A stretch of 64,000 bases of DNA, taken from the NCBI GenBank assembly GCA_030549205.1, contig JAUKTV010000008.1:1612001-1676000 (forward strand). Reading direction: 5' to 3'. This DNA is from Apiosordaria backusii (lineage: Eukaryota > Ascomycota > Sordariomycetes > Sordariales > Lasiosphaeriaceae). The translations under genes and the position numbers were made by a program. Each line of letters opens with the position of its first letter. Within the stretch, counting starts at the first letter, position 1. Positions 53,406 to 64,000 of the stretch are shown here, one piece after another. The notes under the pieces are model-generated. The model saw only the letters and a program-made list of their open reading frames with translations, searched no databases and was not told where the DNA came from.

Positions 53406-54412
53406 GGCGGCGGTGCGCGGCGACGTTTTCGCTCAAGCAAACAGCGAGTGGTCGCTATGGATATTCGGCGGAATGAATGTACAATCGATATATGAGATAG
53501 GAAATGCGCAAAAATCAAGAGGGAGTGGATATGCCGCTGGAATGTAGCGGTAGCCGGACCATGGACGTGGTGACAAAATTCCGGTACCCAAAATCTAGCG
53601 GTGGAGGAGAGAGCGGATGGCGGGGCAACCGGTTGGCTTCCGATTTGTATTTCAAAGCTGCCTGGACTGCCTGTGCAACTTGGTCTCGGGTGTGGAGCTG
53701 CTCGTTGCTGGAGCTCGAAAAGCAGGTGGTTGGACGTCAAAAGAGCGCAAGACGACAAGGAATAGCTTCGCTTTCTTGTGTGGACATCGTCATCATGTCA
53801 AGAAACCGCATCTGGGGGGAGCATGGAGGACCCTGATGCTGTCCAGCCTGCCCTGCCCACACTAACAAGCCGTTGCTACGGAAGCGAGCTCGGGCCACCT
53901 TGAGCCCCCTTGTTCAGTGGGTCTACCATCTGATTTTCTGGGGTTCTTGGCACACCTGTCAATTGATCTTGGTGGGGTGAGATAAGATAAGACGAACAGC
54001 TTAGTTCAGAACTTTAGATGAATTAATTGACTTTTGATGCTCAATATGTTCTTGTCCTCATGAACTTGTTGTCGCTCTATTTACCAGGTGGTCAATTGGG
54101 ATATCTGAGGTAACAAGACGCGTGTATCTTCTGGCTGCTTGGCAACACTAATGGATACGAAATACGATCCTAACATGCGGTTCTCAGTTTGTGGCTTTCC
54201 GACGGCCAATCTCTGGTCTGCCCGCCCTATCAACAAACAACTTACAGCCTTGTTCAGAACTCTGTGCTATCGCGAAATGGTGACCGAGGTCGGCGGGTTT
54301 TGCTCCCACTTCAAGATCCGGCTTCCTTTGTCATTATATGTTAGCCATGGGCTTCTTTCTAGAAATCCAGTCTTCTCTTCATTTTTAAACTATCGACGAC
54401 AATACCATCAAC
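53406..54412. promoter_or_regulatory. Divergent intergenic region between the b561 gene and the 54413 gene
   Basis: About 1 kb holding both promoters. The small ORFs are not supported. Sequence around 53945-54080 is A/T-richer than its neighbours. No clear TATA box. Confidence 0.5.
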
Positions 54413-55222
54413 ATGGCAAGCACCAACCCTGAACATGGCATTCTTGTCCCTTCACAATATGCCACCCTTTCTTTCCACAAAGCCGACTCTATCCGACTTT
54501 TATCCTTCCCAGACGAGATTAAGTCACATGTGGAATCCCTGATAGTCTCCACCTGGCCGCCTGGTATCCAATCCACCGGCCCATGCGGCGAAGCCTATGA
54601 GTTCAAGCTGAAGGGCAAACCTTGGGGTTACTTTGGTAGTCAGGATGCGGTAGGTGGGATACGGCTGCTTCGGGATATTCTCGCCCTCCTGTACGATTGC
54701 TCTTGGGAGCTGGTCACCTCAGCGATATGCAGTCGACGATACACGGCGAAGGACACCCTGATATTTCGGCAAAACTCCCACTCGTCTTCCACTCTGCCCG
54801 CGCAACCAGTCGAGTGGCTCGGGTTAGCAACAGCTTTTTATGATAAGATTCGCATTGTTTACGACGCAAAACCTGTCAGACGGTCAGGCGTTGAGGCAGA
54901 TCATGATCACCTGGGGGTCATCATCATGAATCTGAAAAAGATGCTGGAGAGTTTGGACTATTTTGAGAAGGGCGATTGGAGTCATGATTCGTTCGAGTTC
55001 AAGCTGAAGGGGCGGCCATGGCGGTCAAGGGGTGAAGCCACTATCAAGATGCGATTGATGGTGTTGAAGCTGTTGGAAACGATGGAGTCAATGGGATGGA
55101 GAGTGTATACCACTATCTTGCAGCGCACTGGGACTGATGAAGATCGGATGACGGACACTTGGTATTTTGTGAGGACAAGGCCCAGCGGTCGTGAAGTTAT
55201 GTCTTCAAGCTTGAGTGCTTGA
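54413..55222 (+). CDS. Internally duplicated fungal protein, function unknown (269 aa)
   Basis: An intron-free ORF with a good start context (ATCAACATGG). It consists of two related segments. Residues about 61-120 contain AYEFKLKGKPWGYFGSQDAVGGIRLL, then a helix, then CSWELVTSA and KDTLIFRQ. Residues about 192-254 contain SFEFKLKGRPWRSRGEATIKMRLMVL, then a helix, then MGWRVYTTI and TDTWYFVR. Each half also has an upstream helical lead (about 36-50 and 168-185). The shared EFKLKGxPW ... alpha ... GWxVxT ... DTxxFR plan suggests a duplicated small alpha/beta fold. I know similar sequences as uncharacterised, often multicopy, proteins of filamentous fungi, without an established activity. No signal peptide or membrane segment. 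Convergent with the 55824 gene. Confidence 0.8.
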   Translation: MASTNPEHGILVPSQYATLSFHKADSIRLLSFPDEIKSHVESLIVSTWPPGIQSTGPCGEAYEFKLKGKPWGYFGSQDAVGGIRLLRDILALLYDCSWELVTSAICSRRYTAKDTLIFRQNSHSSSTLPAQPVEWLGLATAFYDKIRIVYDAKPVRRSGVEADHDHLGVIIMNLKKMLESLDYFEKGDWSHDSFEFKLKGRPWRSRGEATIKMRLMVLKLLETMESMGWRVYTTILQRTGTDEDRMTDTWYFVRTRPSGREVMSSSLSA

Positions 55223-55823
55223 ATACTGCAGTCCTGAGCCCAGTTACCCCAAGCTCCGTTAACATCAGATCATAAAGTCCATCACTCTTTCCTCCCTCGG
55301 CCGTAAAGACGTACACATCGGCCCACTCGACTGCACGGCTCAAGTCGTGCCTGCATTACCTGCGCAGGCACACAGTCGGATGAGTCGGAAGGGACATGAT
55401 TGCTCCTTCCCGTCCTTCATTTTTTCAATCGAATGTGGGGTGAGAGATAATCACGTATTCAAATCATTAATCACAGCAGCTATCTGCTCACCGGTTTCTA
55501 ACTGTCGCCTTGTCGCCTGTTTTGATTGGATGCATCAAGTTCATGCACGACAGCTTCATCGCAGCCGAAGCCCAAGACCAGAAATCCCTCGTGTCACTTA
55601 TGCCTCAGCCTTTGTCACCAGACACATACTCTTCAGGTTCTAGACGGTAGAGTCATTAACGTAAATATTTTCTAGTTAAGTTTCTGCTATTCATTCTGAT
55701 GGCACTTCCGCCCTATTCATTCCCTCAACATATCCCAAGAACCCAACCGACCAGTACCAAACAAACGCCAATAGATCAAAGCCCAAACTCACTAGAATCC
55801 GACAGTACATCGTGTTCTCTACT
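55223..55823. other. Convergent 3' region
   Basis: 600 bases between the 3' ends of the 54413 and 55824 genes. No supported ORF or RNA gene. Confidence 0.5.
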
Positions 55824-58412
55824 TCATTGCTCCCGCGAATACCTTACCGGGTATGTCGTGGTTCTCTTAGCCAGTCCAGGCCTCGGAGCGAACGGGTTAT
55901 CCTCGAATCGAATCGCACCCACATCCACTCCCGAGTCCCTCCTGCCATGTCTCGTAACATAGTCACCTTTCTCAATTGGGCGATCTCTAACGAACGCCGG
56001 TTCTTCCTCTCGTCTGGGCAGCCGTTCGCTTCCCACCCTCACTCTTACGGTTTCATACTCCCTGTCTCTGCCACCACCTACAGACGGACGCCTGAACCTT
56101 TCCCCAGCCTTTGGAGAATAAGAGAGAGGCGGTGGTGAGCGGCGAAAGACTCCTGACCCACGTTGGCGCTCCTCATACGTTTCTTCCTCATCGAAAACGT
56201 CGGAATCATACGCACCAGCGCCATATTCGACCACGTATTCAGTAGCGTCATCAAGTCGCAGGCGGTCAAAGTCCTGCTCTGCCAAACTGCTCCGCCTTCT
56301 ATCCACTGACCTGTCGTGCCGATCAGGTTGAGGAGTCTGAGCAAAGTTGTTACGTCTTGCTTCCATCCCCACCACACGCCTCACTCCTGAATGGGGCGGT
56401 TGCAGAGGCAAGGTTGTCCGGCGGACGGGTTGTTGCAGAGGAGGAGCCGGCGACTCATGCCGCCTCTCAGGAATGATGATCTGGGGCTTGGCAGAGGAAG
56501 ATACTGCGGCGACAGCTACGCGCTCGGCCAGCTTGATTGCTTCCTCGCGGGCGTCGGCTCTTCCCGCTTCGTATGCATTTTGACGAATCTCTTGGACATC
56601 AACCCGCGGACGCTGCTTGGAAGGGAAGATTGGGGGCGGAGTTGGGGCATACATGCGCTCCGTCGCCATGTGATTGCTCATGGAACGTCGCCGTCCTTTA
56701 ACTACGTGACGTTGTTGTGGTTGCTGCTGCTGTTGTTGCACTTGTCGGGGTAGCTTGGGCGGCACGCCGTGATGAGCTGCACTCTCCATGAAGCGAGGCG
56801 GGGGAGGAGGGGGGATGTTATTGACGACTACATTGTTTGCCTTTCTGGACGCGACAAACTGGGGGTCTTCAGGGAAGGACTCCATAGAGACAGCAGTGTC
56901 CGAATCGTAGTCTTCCTCATCCTCGCTGAAGACCTCGGAAACAAGAGACTCGTCGGTGCCTGGGGAGTTGGGGGGAGATGTAAATTGTGGGGTGAAGGAT
57001 GCACGACGTTGAGGGAGTCCCTGTGCTGCGGGCTGCGGCTTCAAGATCCCTGGCTTGTGAGATGGCTGGACGACAGTGACGACGGGACCACCGTTGCCTC
57101 TGTACTCGGTTTGCCGCTGGGCCGGGCCCTTTTGAGCTTGTGGATGGGCTTGCTGTAAGGGAATAGGCCTTTGTTGAGTTTGGCCTGGAGGCGGAGGTCG
57201 ATTCTGAGCTTGCTGCGGTCCGTGTGGTTGGTTCTGTGACTGTCCCTGACCCTGAGGGTATCCCTGAGACTGAGCTTGCGGACGGCCTTGAGGCGCTGGA
57301 CTCCCGCTGCTGTTCATGGGGTTTCCTGCAAGCTGAGGAGTTGCATTCCGAGGAGCTTGAGAGGGAGGAAGAGGTGTTTGGCTAAACTGCCGATCCTCGT
57401 GCGGAGCGTATGGGGGTTGCTGATGCTGAGGGGGACCCTGGGGTTGTAGGCGGGTTTGAGGATGCGGAGGATGCGGAGGGTGCTCAGAATGCTGAGCATG
57501 TTGAGGGTGGTGTACGGGAAAGCCCTGTGTCTGTTGGAAGCGGACATGACCTTCTTCCGGGGCTTCATCATGGTAGGCGTATTTTGGTGGTGTTCTTGGG
57601 CGAGCTTCTTCAGCTCTGCCATACGCTAACATGTGCAAGTCGACGCCTGGTTTTGGCGAAGTTCGATAATAGGCGGTAATGCTGACCCTTTCTTCCGTGC
57701 GCTCTCTCGAGCGAGCGGGACGCAGTCCTCTTGACTTTGACCTTCTTTCGGAGTGGCGGCTACGATGGGGGTGCTTTGAGCTCTTGTGGTCTCGTTCATA
57801 ACCTCTGCCACGCTCCTTGGTGGACTTTTCCCTTTCCACAACCAAGACTCGGTCCTCGACTTGGACTACCTCGGTGTGAAAGTAAGGTCCAAAGAGTTGC
57901 TCCCGTTCCTTCTGGACCGCATTGATCTGATGAAGAACCTCTCCCTCGAGCTCATTGAGTTTATGAAGCACCGGGATGGTGGTCCTGTTCAACTCTCGTA
58001 CTTTCAGAGCAATCTCCTCCTTCGAGGTCTCGGGAACATCAATTCTCTTCGCTATCTCCCACCCGGATCTTCTCCCTGACCCGAACCTCTCAAAGCGACA
58101 GACGTGCCAGTGAGTTTGCGACTCGCGCATTTCTTCGGCAGTCTGTGACCTCTCTTCACGAAGCTCTGAAACTGTCGCTGCTGGGGTGATAGCCGGCCTT
58201 GTGTGCCGAGCGATGATAGGGGCACCGTAATGTTGGGTCATTACTGGGCCGGTATGGTAGCGCTGGGCTCTGGTGTGAAGGGGGACCGCATCGACACCCT
58301 GGACGGGATACGGTTGGCCGTGAGGATGGAGATGTGGAGGAAGAGGCCGCCCAACAGGAGGTGTGCCTGCATGCCTCTGTGGCTCCTCGCGGAGGTTGAC
58401 GAAATCGCCCAT
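55824..58412 (-). CDS. Large disordered fungal protein with one conserved-looking helical block (862 aa)
   Basis: Single exon from ATG 58412. Residues about 75-175 are the only region that looks folded: VSELREERSQTAEEMRES, then HWHVCRFERFGSGRRSGWEIAKRIDVP, then a helix KVRELNRTTIPVLHKLNELEGEVLHQINAVQKERE. After this come Arg/Ser/His-rich and Gln/Pro-rich disordered stretches, an acidic segment (SEDEEDYDSDTAVSMESFPEDP), polyglutamine and polyproline, and a basic helix with NAYEAGRADAREEAIKLAERVAVAA. The C-terminus has many charged pairs. I do not recognise a named family; it appears to be a Pezizomycotina protein of unknown role, possibly a scaffold. No frame defects. Confidence 0.75.
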   Translation of the reverse strand: MGDFVNLREEPQRHAGTPPVGRPLPPHLHPHGQPYPVQGVDAVPLHTRAQRYHTGPVMTQHYGAPIIARHTRPAITPAATVSELREERSQTAEEMRESQTHWHVCRFERFGSGRRSGWEIAKRIDVPETSKEEIALKVRELNRTTIPVLHKLNELEGEVLHQINAVQKEREQLFGPYFHTEVVQVEDRVLVVEREKSTKERGRGYERDHKSSKHPHRSRHSERRSKSRGLRPARSRERTEERVSITAYYRTSPKPGVDLHMLAYGRAEEARPRTPPKYAYHDEAPEEGHVRFQQTQGFPVHHPQHAQHSEHPPHPPHPQTRLQPQGPPQHQQPPYAPHEDRQFSQTPLPPSQAPRNATPQLAGNPMNSSGSPAPQGRPQAQSQGYPQGQGQSQNQPHGPQQAQNRPPPPGQTQQRPIPLQQAHPQAQKGPAQRQTEYRGNGGPVVTVVQPSHKPGILKPQPAAQGLPQRRASFTPQFTSPPNSPGTDESLVSEVFSEDEEDYDSDTAVSMESFPEDPQFVASRKANNVVVNNIPPPPPPRFMESAAHHGVPPKLPRQVQQQQQQPQQRHVVKGRRRSMSNHMATERMYAPTPPPIFPSKQRPRVDVQEIRQNAYEAGRADAREEAIKLAERVAVAAVSSSAKPQIIIPERRHESPAPPLQQPVRRTTLPLQPPHSGVRRVVGMEARRNNFAQTPQPDRHDRSVDRRRSSLAEQDFDRLRLDDATEYVVEYGAGAYDSDVFDEEETYEERQRGSGVFRRSPPPLSYSPKAGERFRRPSVGGGRDREYETVRVRVGSERLPRREEEPAFVRDRPIEKGDYVTRHGRRDSGVDVGAIRFEDNPFAPRPGLAKRTTTYPVRYSREQ

Positions 58413-61400
58413 CTTGAAGAGCTTTCGGGGTGCGATGGGGAAGGGGGGGCTGTGGAGGCTCTTGACTTTTTAGGATGTTGGTCACGGGCCAGCCAGACAC
58501 ACTCAGGGACAAGCAAAAAGAGTGCAAAAATTGAAGTGGTATTTGAGTATGTTGAAAGGGGAAAGGGAATTGTGCTCTGCCTCTTTGGTGTGAGTATGGG
58601 GCTGAGAGCGGGCTTTAAAGACTTGTAACCAAGTTGGTGGGATCTGTTGATGAAGGGTGATGTTGCTGACTGCCGCAATTGATGTGATGAAAGCTGACGA
58701 GGAATGCAGGGCAAATGCAATGCCAGGTGCTTCTTTTCTCGAAACGACACAAGCAAGAGGCAAAGCGCTCAGTATCTGGGGAGCTTGACATCCGGAAACT
58801 TGAAGCGGCTCAGAAACAAGAACAAACGGGGCACAGCTCCCATGTCTTATACATTTGCCCGACATCTATGTACTGCAACCTTGGTCAACCACATCGTTAC
58901 GCAACAAAAGATCCCAACAAGAAATCAGGTGTATCGGTCAACCAGGCTGTTGACCGGGGACAATAATGGCGTCGACGATCACGATGTGCAGGGTCGCCTT
59001 GGGCTTCAACATCCACCTACACAGACACTATATCATGGACGGCAAGCTGCAGCAGCAAGGCGACCGTTTTGATGCATGCCGGATGATTGATTGACAAAGC
59101 TCTTTCTTTGATCCCAGGGTTGGATGGCAAATGAACGAGGGCCACGGAGAGACAGGACAAGAAAATCGCCTCGGTTACATGAGAGTTTGGTGTCGGTGAC
59201 AGCTTTGCCCGCAGTGCCTAACTTGTCCAGAGGTCTCCAGCTTCAGGACACAGATGTCAGCCCACCAAAAGCAACCTAGGGAAAGATGCGGCTATACTTG
59301 CACATCTCGGCCATATCACCTTCACAATATCCGGGCGAACCATTGCGAACCGCCATCCCAGATGGAATGGAAGGGATGCCTCCTTCGAAGGCGTCCGCAA
59401 ATTCGGGCACGAAAGTCGGCAAGATCAAGTCGGTTGGACTGGCATGTTTAATAAGCAGGCGTAGCCACAATATCGAACTGCAGCCTTCTCAACTTTTATT
59501 CGCCTTCGGGGAATAGGTTGCCCACGGGCACAACGCCATTTGCTTTCCCCGCATCTCTCAGCCATCTCAGCCGCCGTGTAGCAAGAGCTCACGTCTCGCG
59601 GAGGTTATTGATACTTCCGGCCCTTGAGGGACAGATTATGAATACCTGGAGTTGAGCTAGCTTACAAGAGCCATTGCAGGTATGTATGCCAGCGGTATGT
59701 TTCACTTGAAAAAGAACCAAACTTTCGGGTCCTATGAACCATATGCGGGACCGAAAGGGACAGCCTTCCATGCTACCCCTCACCTTAACACACACCTTTC
59801 TTAGGACTCGAATCCTTTCCAAACGATCACCGTTGCCCTCCTAGTTGCAATAAGCTCTCAACTTCCTGCATAATACCTGCAGCCTCCCGACTCCAGCTGA
59901 CTGCCCTTTGACCAACAACGGCGCTTTGGAACATACCTATCGGCAAATTCCTCCGACGACACGCATAGTAACCCCCCTTCTTCCATTGCCCAGCTCCATA
60001 GGGGACTTGGATTTACGCCCGAGAAAGCCTTGGGGTGCATGCGGTAGATGACACACATAATGGGGGCTTGCATCGAACCGGTCGACACCTTGGTGGGGGT
60101 AAACACCCCGTCCATTCACCTGGGTTGCCGCCAAATCGTGAATGGCCACACATACATTGGCCAGGGAGGGACAACTCGGCGGCATTGTCTCAAGTTGATA
60201 AGCGGATTGGAGCCGAGGACATGATTTGATGGCCATCACGATGATCGGACTATTGGGAATTGAGCAAGTTATTGACATGATACAGCATAAGTTGGGCAGG
60301 CAGGCAATGCAGACAGCAACCAACACATCCGAATTGTATGTAGTTGCCCACAGCTTCACATACGGCAGGCAGGTCGATCGCGGACTGCATACCCTGTTTG
60401 GGAATGCCCTTTCTTTGAAGGATAAGCGAGGCTTTGGCGAGGTGTGTTTTTCTTACAAGATTTAGGAATGCGGCTCATTACCAACGGTCGTTTCTTTCTT
60501 TCCGAGTACCCCAGGGTTTGGAATACCTTATCATGTATGTCGGATTGGGCATCATTGTCAACACCATCAAGACCATGATTATCGTCATCATGATTATCAT
60601 TGATGTCTCAGCACCTAACAAACAGGCGGTCAAACTGTCGTGATAACTCTAACAGAAATGAACTCATATACATAGGGACTTTTGTGCAGCTTTAACCCCC
60701 CCATCCTTCCCACCACCTTCTCGGGTCGGATCGTTGCCCGACATGACCCATCGGGAAAGAGTCGAATCAGGCTGGCTACACGAGGCATTTCTTCACTTCC
60801 TTCCTCCCTTCCGTCCATCTATCCATAAGGTTGCCAGCGTTTGTTATGGGCCAACTGGTGGGAGCTGGAATAGAGCCTCCGGGTGATGGGACGATTGGGC
60901 CATCCGGAAGGAAGCAATAAAAGTGGCACTCTTGTTCAACATTGCACAACCCGACCTCTGATTGCCCTTTACGGGTGTCGGTAAGGGAGGTAAGCGATCG
61001 ACCTTATCAGAGAGTGATGGGGGTCAATTAATAAGTAAACCACCAGTCGTATTCCCATCATGTTAGACACAGCATTTGAAGGATTTTGTTGGCAAGCTTG
61101 ATCATCATGTAAATCCTCACTGTCGGCCTGTAAGATGAGGCGGTGGGTGATATCTACCTACTTAAAATCAACCTGCCTCCATGGGGAGATTACACAACGA
61201 GAGTCCCCCAGTCGTGTTCCTATTCTCATAAAAAGCACAACATCTGAAATGTCTGAGCTGGCAGCTTTGATCGTCCGCAAATCCCACAGTTTCAACATCC
61301 GCGCATTGATCGCTCCCCAACTCACTGCTCACAACACATGGAATTCTCGTTAAAACAACAATATTGATGATCATCTGTAAATCACAGCAGTCCGTTCAAC

Positions 61401-62223
61401 TTAGGTATACCAAACCAAACTACCTACTCACTTACTTACTTACCTACCTCTCCCATCATTCATCTCTTCGGGGATGATTTTTACCTACCCAATGGTTTTC
61501 TCACACTTGCCTCGCAAAATTGTGGGTATGTACCACAGAAACAGACCCCTCATTGCCCACGCCTGAACCGATCGGCCCCTTCCCGTCCCAGAGACTCAGA
61601 ATTATCTTCGGCCAAAAACCCCTGAGCAAACCACCACATCACTTCGTATCATCAACGCAAGCAGAACTGCTGATGTTGTTTCGACATGATCAGCAAAGAT
61701 TATGAAAAGACGTCCAAGCAGAGAGCCTCCAAAGGTGCCGTACAACCCTGCCACAACTCATAGGTAGCTCACACAAGTCAACAAGACACAGCGCCGATCC
61801 ATCACAGCAGCACCTGTGAGACATATGGGTAGTAGCATAGCTCTAAGACTATTCCAGCAACAGTGGACCTCGGTAACCATAGCCTGCGCTATTGATATGC
61901 TCAAAATCCCCTTGTTTACCTGACCCGGATCCGGGTTTGCCCTGGTAGGCCTTGTAGCACCAGCACCGGCCCGGCCACCGCGAAGCCAGATGCCGTTGCT
62001 CCCACGTGTTTGGAAGCTCAAGCGCTTCGCACGACATTGGCACTGATTCCTCTTCCCGGAGTCTCACAAGCTTAGCAGAACGAAGCAAGCAACAGTAATG
62101 TAAACTTCCTTGATTTTCATGATGATAACTCTCAACAACCAATCCGCCAGCAGTAAACATTATGGTCTATATGTACCCTTCTCGAATGCATGTTTCCCAC
62201 AATCAACCACCATGACTGTTTGC
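58413..62223. other. 3.8-kb gene-poor region
   Basis: No ORF above background. Contains the promoter of the 55824 gene (58413 to about 58900), a CTTA/CCTA tetramer-rich stretch at about 61423-61450 (CTTACTTACTTACCTACC), and TACCTAC motifs near 61148 and 61420. The remaining sequence shows nothing supportable. Confidence 0.5.
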
Positions 62224-63415
62224 TTACTCCTCGCCTTCATGCTCCTCGCCCTCGTGTTCTTCCTCCTCGTGCACCTCTTCTTGTGGCTGCTCCTCCTCAT
62301 GCACTTCCTCTGATGGTTGCTCGACCTCCTGAGCCTGTTCGCCTTCCTGGACCTGCTCACCCTCTTGGGTTTGCTCCTCTTGAGTCTCTTCCTGGGTCTG
62401 CCCCTCCTGAGACTCACTGGTAGTATCCTGCACAGCCCCGATCAAACCATGCTCGTCCTGGCTCTCATCAGCACTATCGCTCGCACTCTCCTCAGCGCTG
62501 CCGTCTTGAGCCTCCTCTGAGTTCTGCTGCTGACCCTCTTGTTGACCTTCAGCAGAAGCGTCCTCATCGTCGGCGTCATCATCGGCATCATCATCGTCAT
62601 CAGCTTCATCGTCATCAGCTTCATCGTCCTCATCGTCTTGGCCCTCTCCAGGTGCAACTTGAGAATCCGCATCTGGCAACTCGTCCGAAGGACTGGCGAT
62701 AATCAAAGATGCCGGATCAACCCTGACGATAGTTACGGGCTGGCACGTGGGGTTGCGCGGCTCACCACCAGAAACCCAGCCGACAGAGTTGAAGTAGTAG
62801 GCACTGTACAGCACCCAGCAAGAATGCCAGTTGCGGAGCTGCCGCATGATGCTGCCATCTGTCGTTGTCGCGTTGGGATAGATATTGGGTCTGAACTTGG
62901 AGTCGTCGTATGGAGCCGCGATGAAGAGAGTGTCATTGTCCCACCCGACTGGCGTGCCACCCTGGCTGGGCTGCGAGACACAGGAGTTAGCGCCTGGCAG
63001 AGTGACAACATGAGAGAAGCAAACTCACCGTAAACATGGGAACCGCAACGTTGCTTCCTGGTTCAAACATGAGGCTCATGGGCTCCGAAAGGCTGAAGGG
63101 TCCCTCGGCGGCAGTGACAGGTACCGACCATGTGAGGAAGCCAGTCTTGGATGGTTGGCCATTGACAATGGTGTAGTTGTAGAAGAAGCTCAAGGTAAAA
63201 TTGTTGACATCGTTGGAACCGATGCAAAGTCCTTCAATGGCGGCGCCTGCACGGCAGGTGGTGAGATAGTTGCCTTCAAGTGCGTCATTGTCGGCAGAGA
63301 CGACCCGAAGAAGAAAAGGACCTGTCTGATTGTAGGTTGTGCCTTGAAACTGAGCGAGGACAGAGCTGGATGAAATGAAGAGCGCAAGGCTGCTGAAGGC
63401 GAGTTTGGAAACCAT
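62224..63415 (-). CDS. Secreted protein with highly acidic repetitive tail (377 aa)
   Basis: Exons (minus) 63415-63029 and 62970-62224, joined in phase over a 58-nt GTGAGT...GCAG intron; start MVSKLAFSS. Residues 1-21 form a signal peptide ending VLA. The ectodomain (about 22-220) includes TGPFLLRVVSADNDALEGNYLTTCRAGAAIEGLC, several N-glycosylation sequons and an NWHSCWVLYSAYYFNSVGW segment. It resembles a group of ascomycete secreted or cell-wall proteins of unknown function. From about residue 240 the tail is almost entirely Asp/Glu/Gln/Ser with repeated QEGEQ/QEEVHEEE units and essentially no basic residues. There is no C-terminal hydrophobic segment, so it is not GPI-anchored. The tail could bind cations or wall polymers; this is inference. 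Confidence 0.82.
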
Positions 63416-64000
63416 TGTGGTGTAAATGTGAACAAACGAGAAAACTGATGATGCTGATATCTCCTGAATCAAAGTCCAAAAAATGGGGGAAGCTGGGCTG
63501 TAAAAGTTGACTGCGTTGGCGATGCTTGGTGATGATTTGGAGAAGAGAAGAGTTTAAGACTGCAGAGAAGAGAAGAGACGTCTTATAGAGACTCACATGG
63601 TTGACTTCTTTCCGCACCCATCGCGAAGGTGACGCAATCTGTGGCCGTCTGGAAGTCTTGTTGAGGGAAGGAGGGCCGTGTCTGGCCCAGGAACAAGGCC
63701 ATGGGAAGTGTTAACCGGGGAAGGAGGTCAACTGCAAGTGTTTAAATTGCAGGATGGGCGATAGAGCTCCAAGAGTGGTCGAAGGAAGGCATCTTCTCAT
63801 GGATGAGGACCACCTTCCCAATGTCTTTCAATATCGGCCGATGGGTCACCTTTCGGTTCCGCCTTGCGCCGACTTGGGCAAGAGTGGGCCACGTATGGAT
63901 GCCTTCCGTCTTCCCAGCTCTGATGGGAAAGTGTGCTTCTTTCCTCGAATGGAAAATTCGGGTCCATTTTTGCAGGGACGGAGGCAAGACACACGGCAAA
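63416..64000. promoter_or_regulatory. Promoter region of the acidic secreted protein gene
   Basis: Upstream region of the minus-strand gene, up to the window edge. The minus-strand ORF 63742-63999 has no coding character that I can support. Confidence 0.45.

Noticed and set aside
1..64000. Transposons, RIP-mutated repeats or CRISPR arrays
   Set aside because: No transposase, reverse transcriptase, long terminal repeats or AT-rich RIP blocks were found; CRISPR is not expected in fungi and no spaced repeats exist.

Overview
The window is nuclear DNA from a filamentous ascomycete, most likely a Sordariomycete (Sordariales-like). The evidence is the density of short 50-120 nt spliceosomal introns with GTRNGT donors and CTRAY branch sites, a Zn2Cys6 regulator, Pho85, DML1, Sgf73 and Nnf1 orthologues of Pezizomycotina type, an intron-bearing tRNA-Ala, and kilobase-scale CT-rich leaders. 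No viral, plasmid or bacterial island is visible. All exon joins were derived by hand from splice signals and reading frame.

Layout. 1-9.8 kb: a promoter region, a six-cysteine small secreted protein, a BMT5-type rRNA methyltransferase (minus), and a large nuclear-looking protein of unknown function whose frame continues past its stop. 11.6-16.7 kb: DML1/Misato and a disordered protein with a PP1-docking-like motif. 17.9-24.9 kb: glutaminyl cyclase, Pho85-type CDK, and the SAGA subunit Sgf73 (interrupted by an in-frame TAG or an atypical intron). 25.6 kb: tRNA-Ala(AGC) with a 57-nt intron. 25.8-29.1 kb: gene-poor, one doubtful ORF. 29.2-37.0 kb: a peroxisomal adenine nucleotide carrier convergent with a NOSIP-like RING protein, which is divergent from tafazzin, which is convergent with a Zn2Cys6 transcription factor; a possible Pol III element lies in the last gap. 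39.5-41.3 kb: NTF2/RRM/RGG (G3BP-like) protein. 41.3-47.1 kb: gene-poor. 47.1-58.4 kb: PH-domain protein, kinetochore Nnf1, cytochrome b561-domain membrane protein, an internally duplicated fungal protein, and a large disordered protein. 58.4-62.2 kb: gene-poor. 62.2-63.4 kb: secreted protein with a very acidic tail.

The genes are mostly unrelated housekeeping functions (rRNA modification, SAGA deubiquitination module, phosphate/cell-cycle kinase, kinetochore, cardiolipin remodelling, peroxisomal ATP import, mitochondrial morphology), not one pathway or cluster. The strongest window-wide observation concerns the sequence itself: four conserved genes (DML1, carrier, tafazzin, G3BP-like) carry seven frame breaks in total, every one at a run of 4-7 G or C and every one cured by adding a single G or C; after correction all four total coding lengths become exact multiples of three. 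This looks like systematic homopolymer undercalling rather than gene decay. Two other genes are interrupted by in-frame TAG codons that this does not explain. I found no convincing new multi-gene system; the most interesting uncharacterised items are the two-repeat protein at 54.4 kb, the secreted six-cysteine protein, and the Pol III-like element near 34.4 kb.
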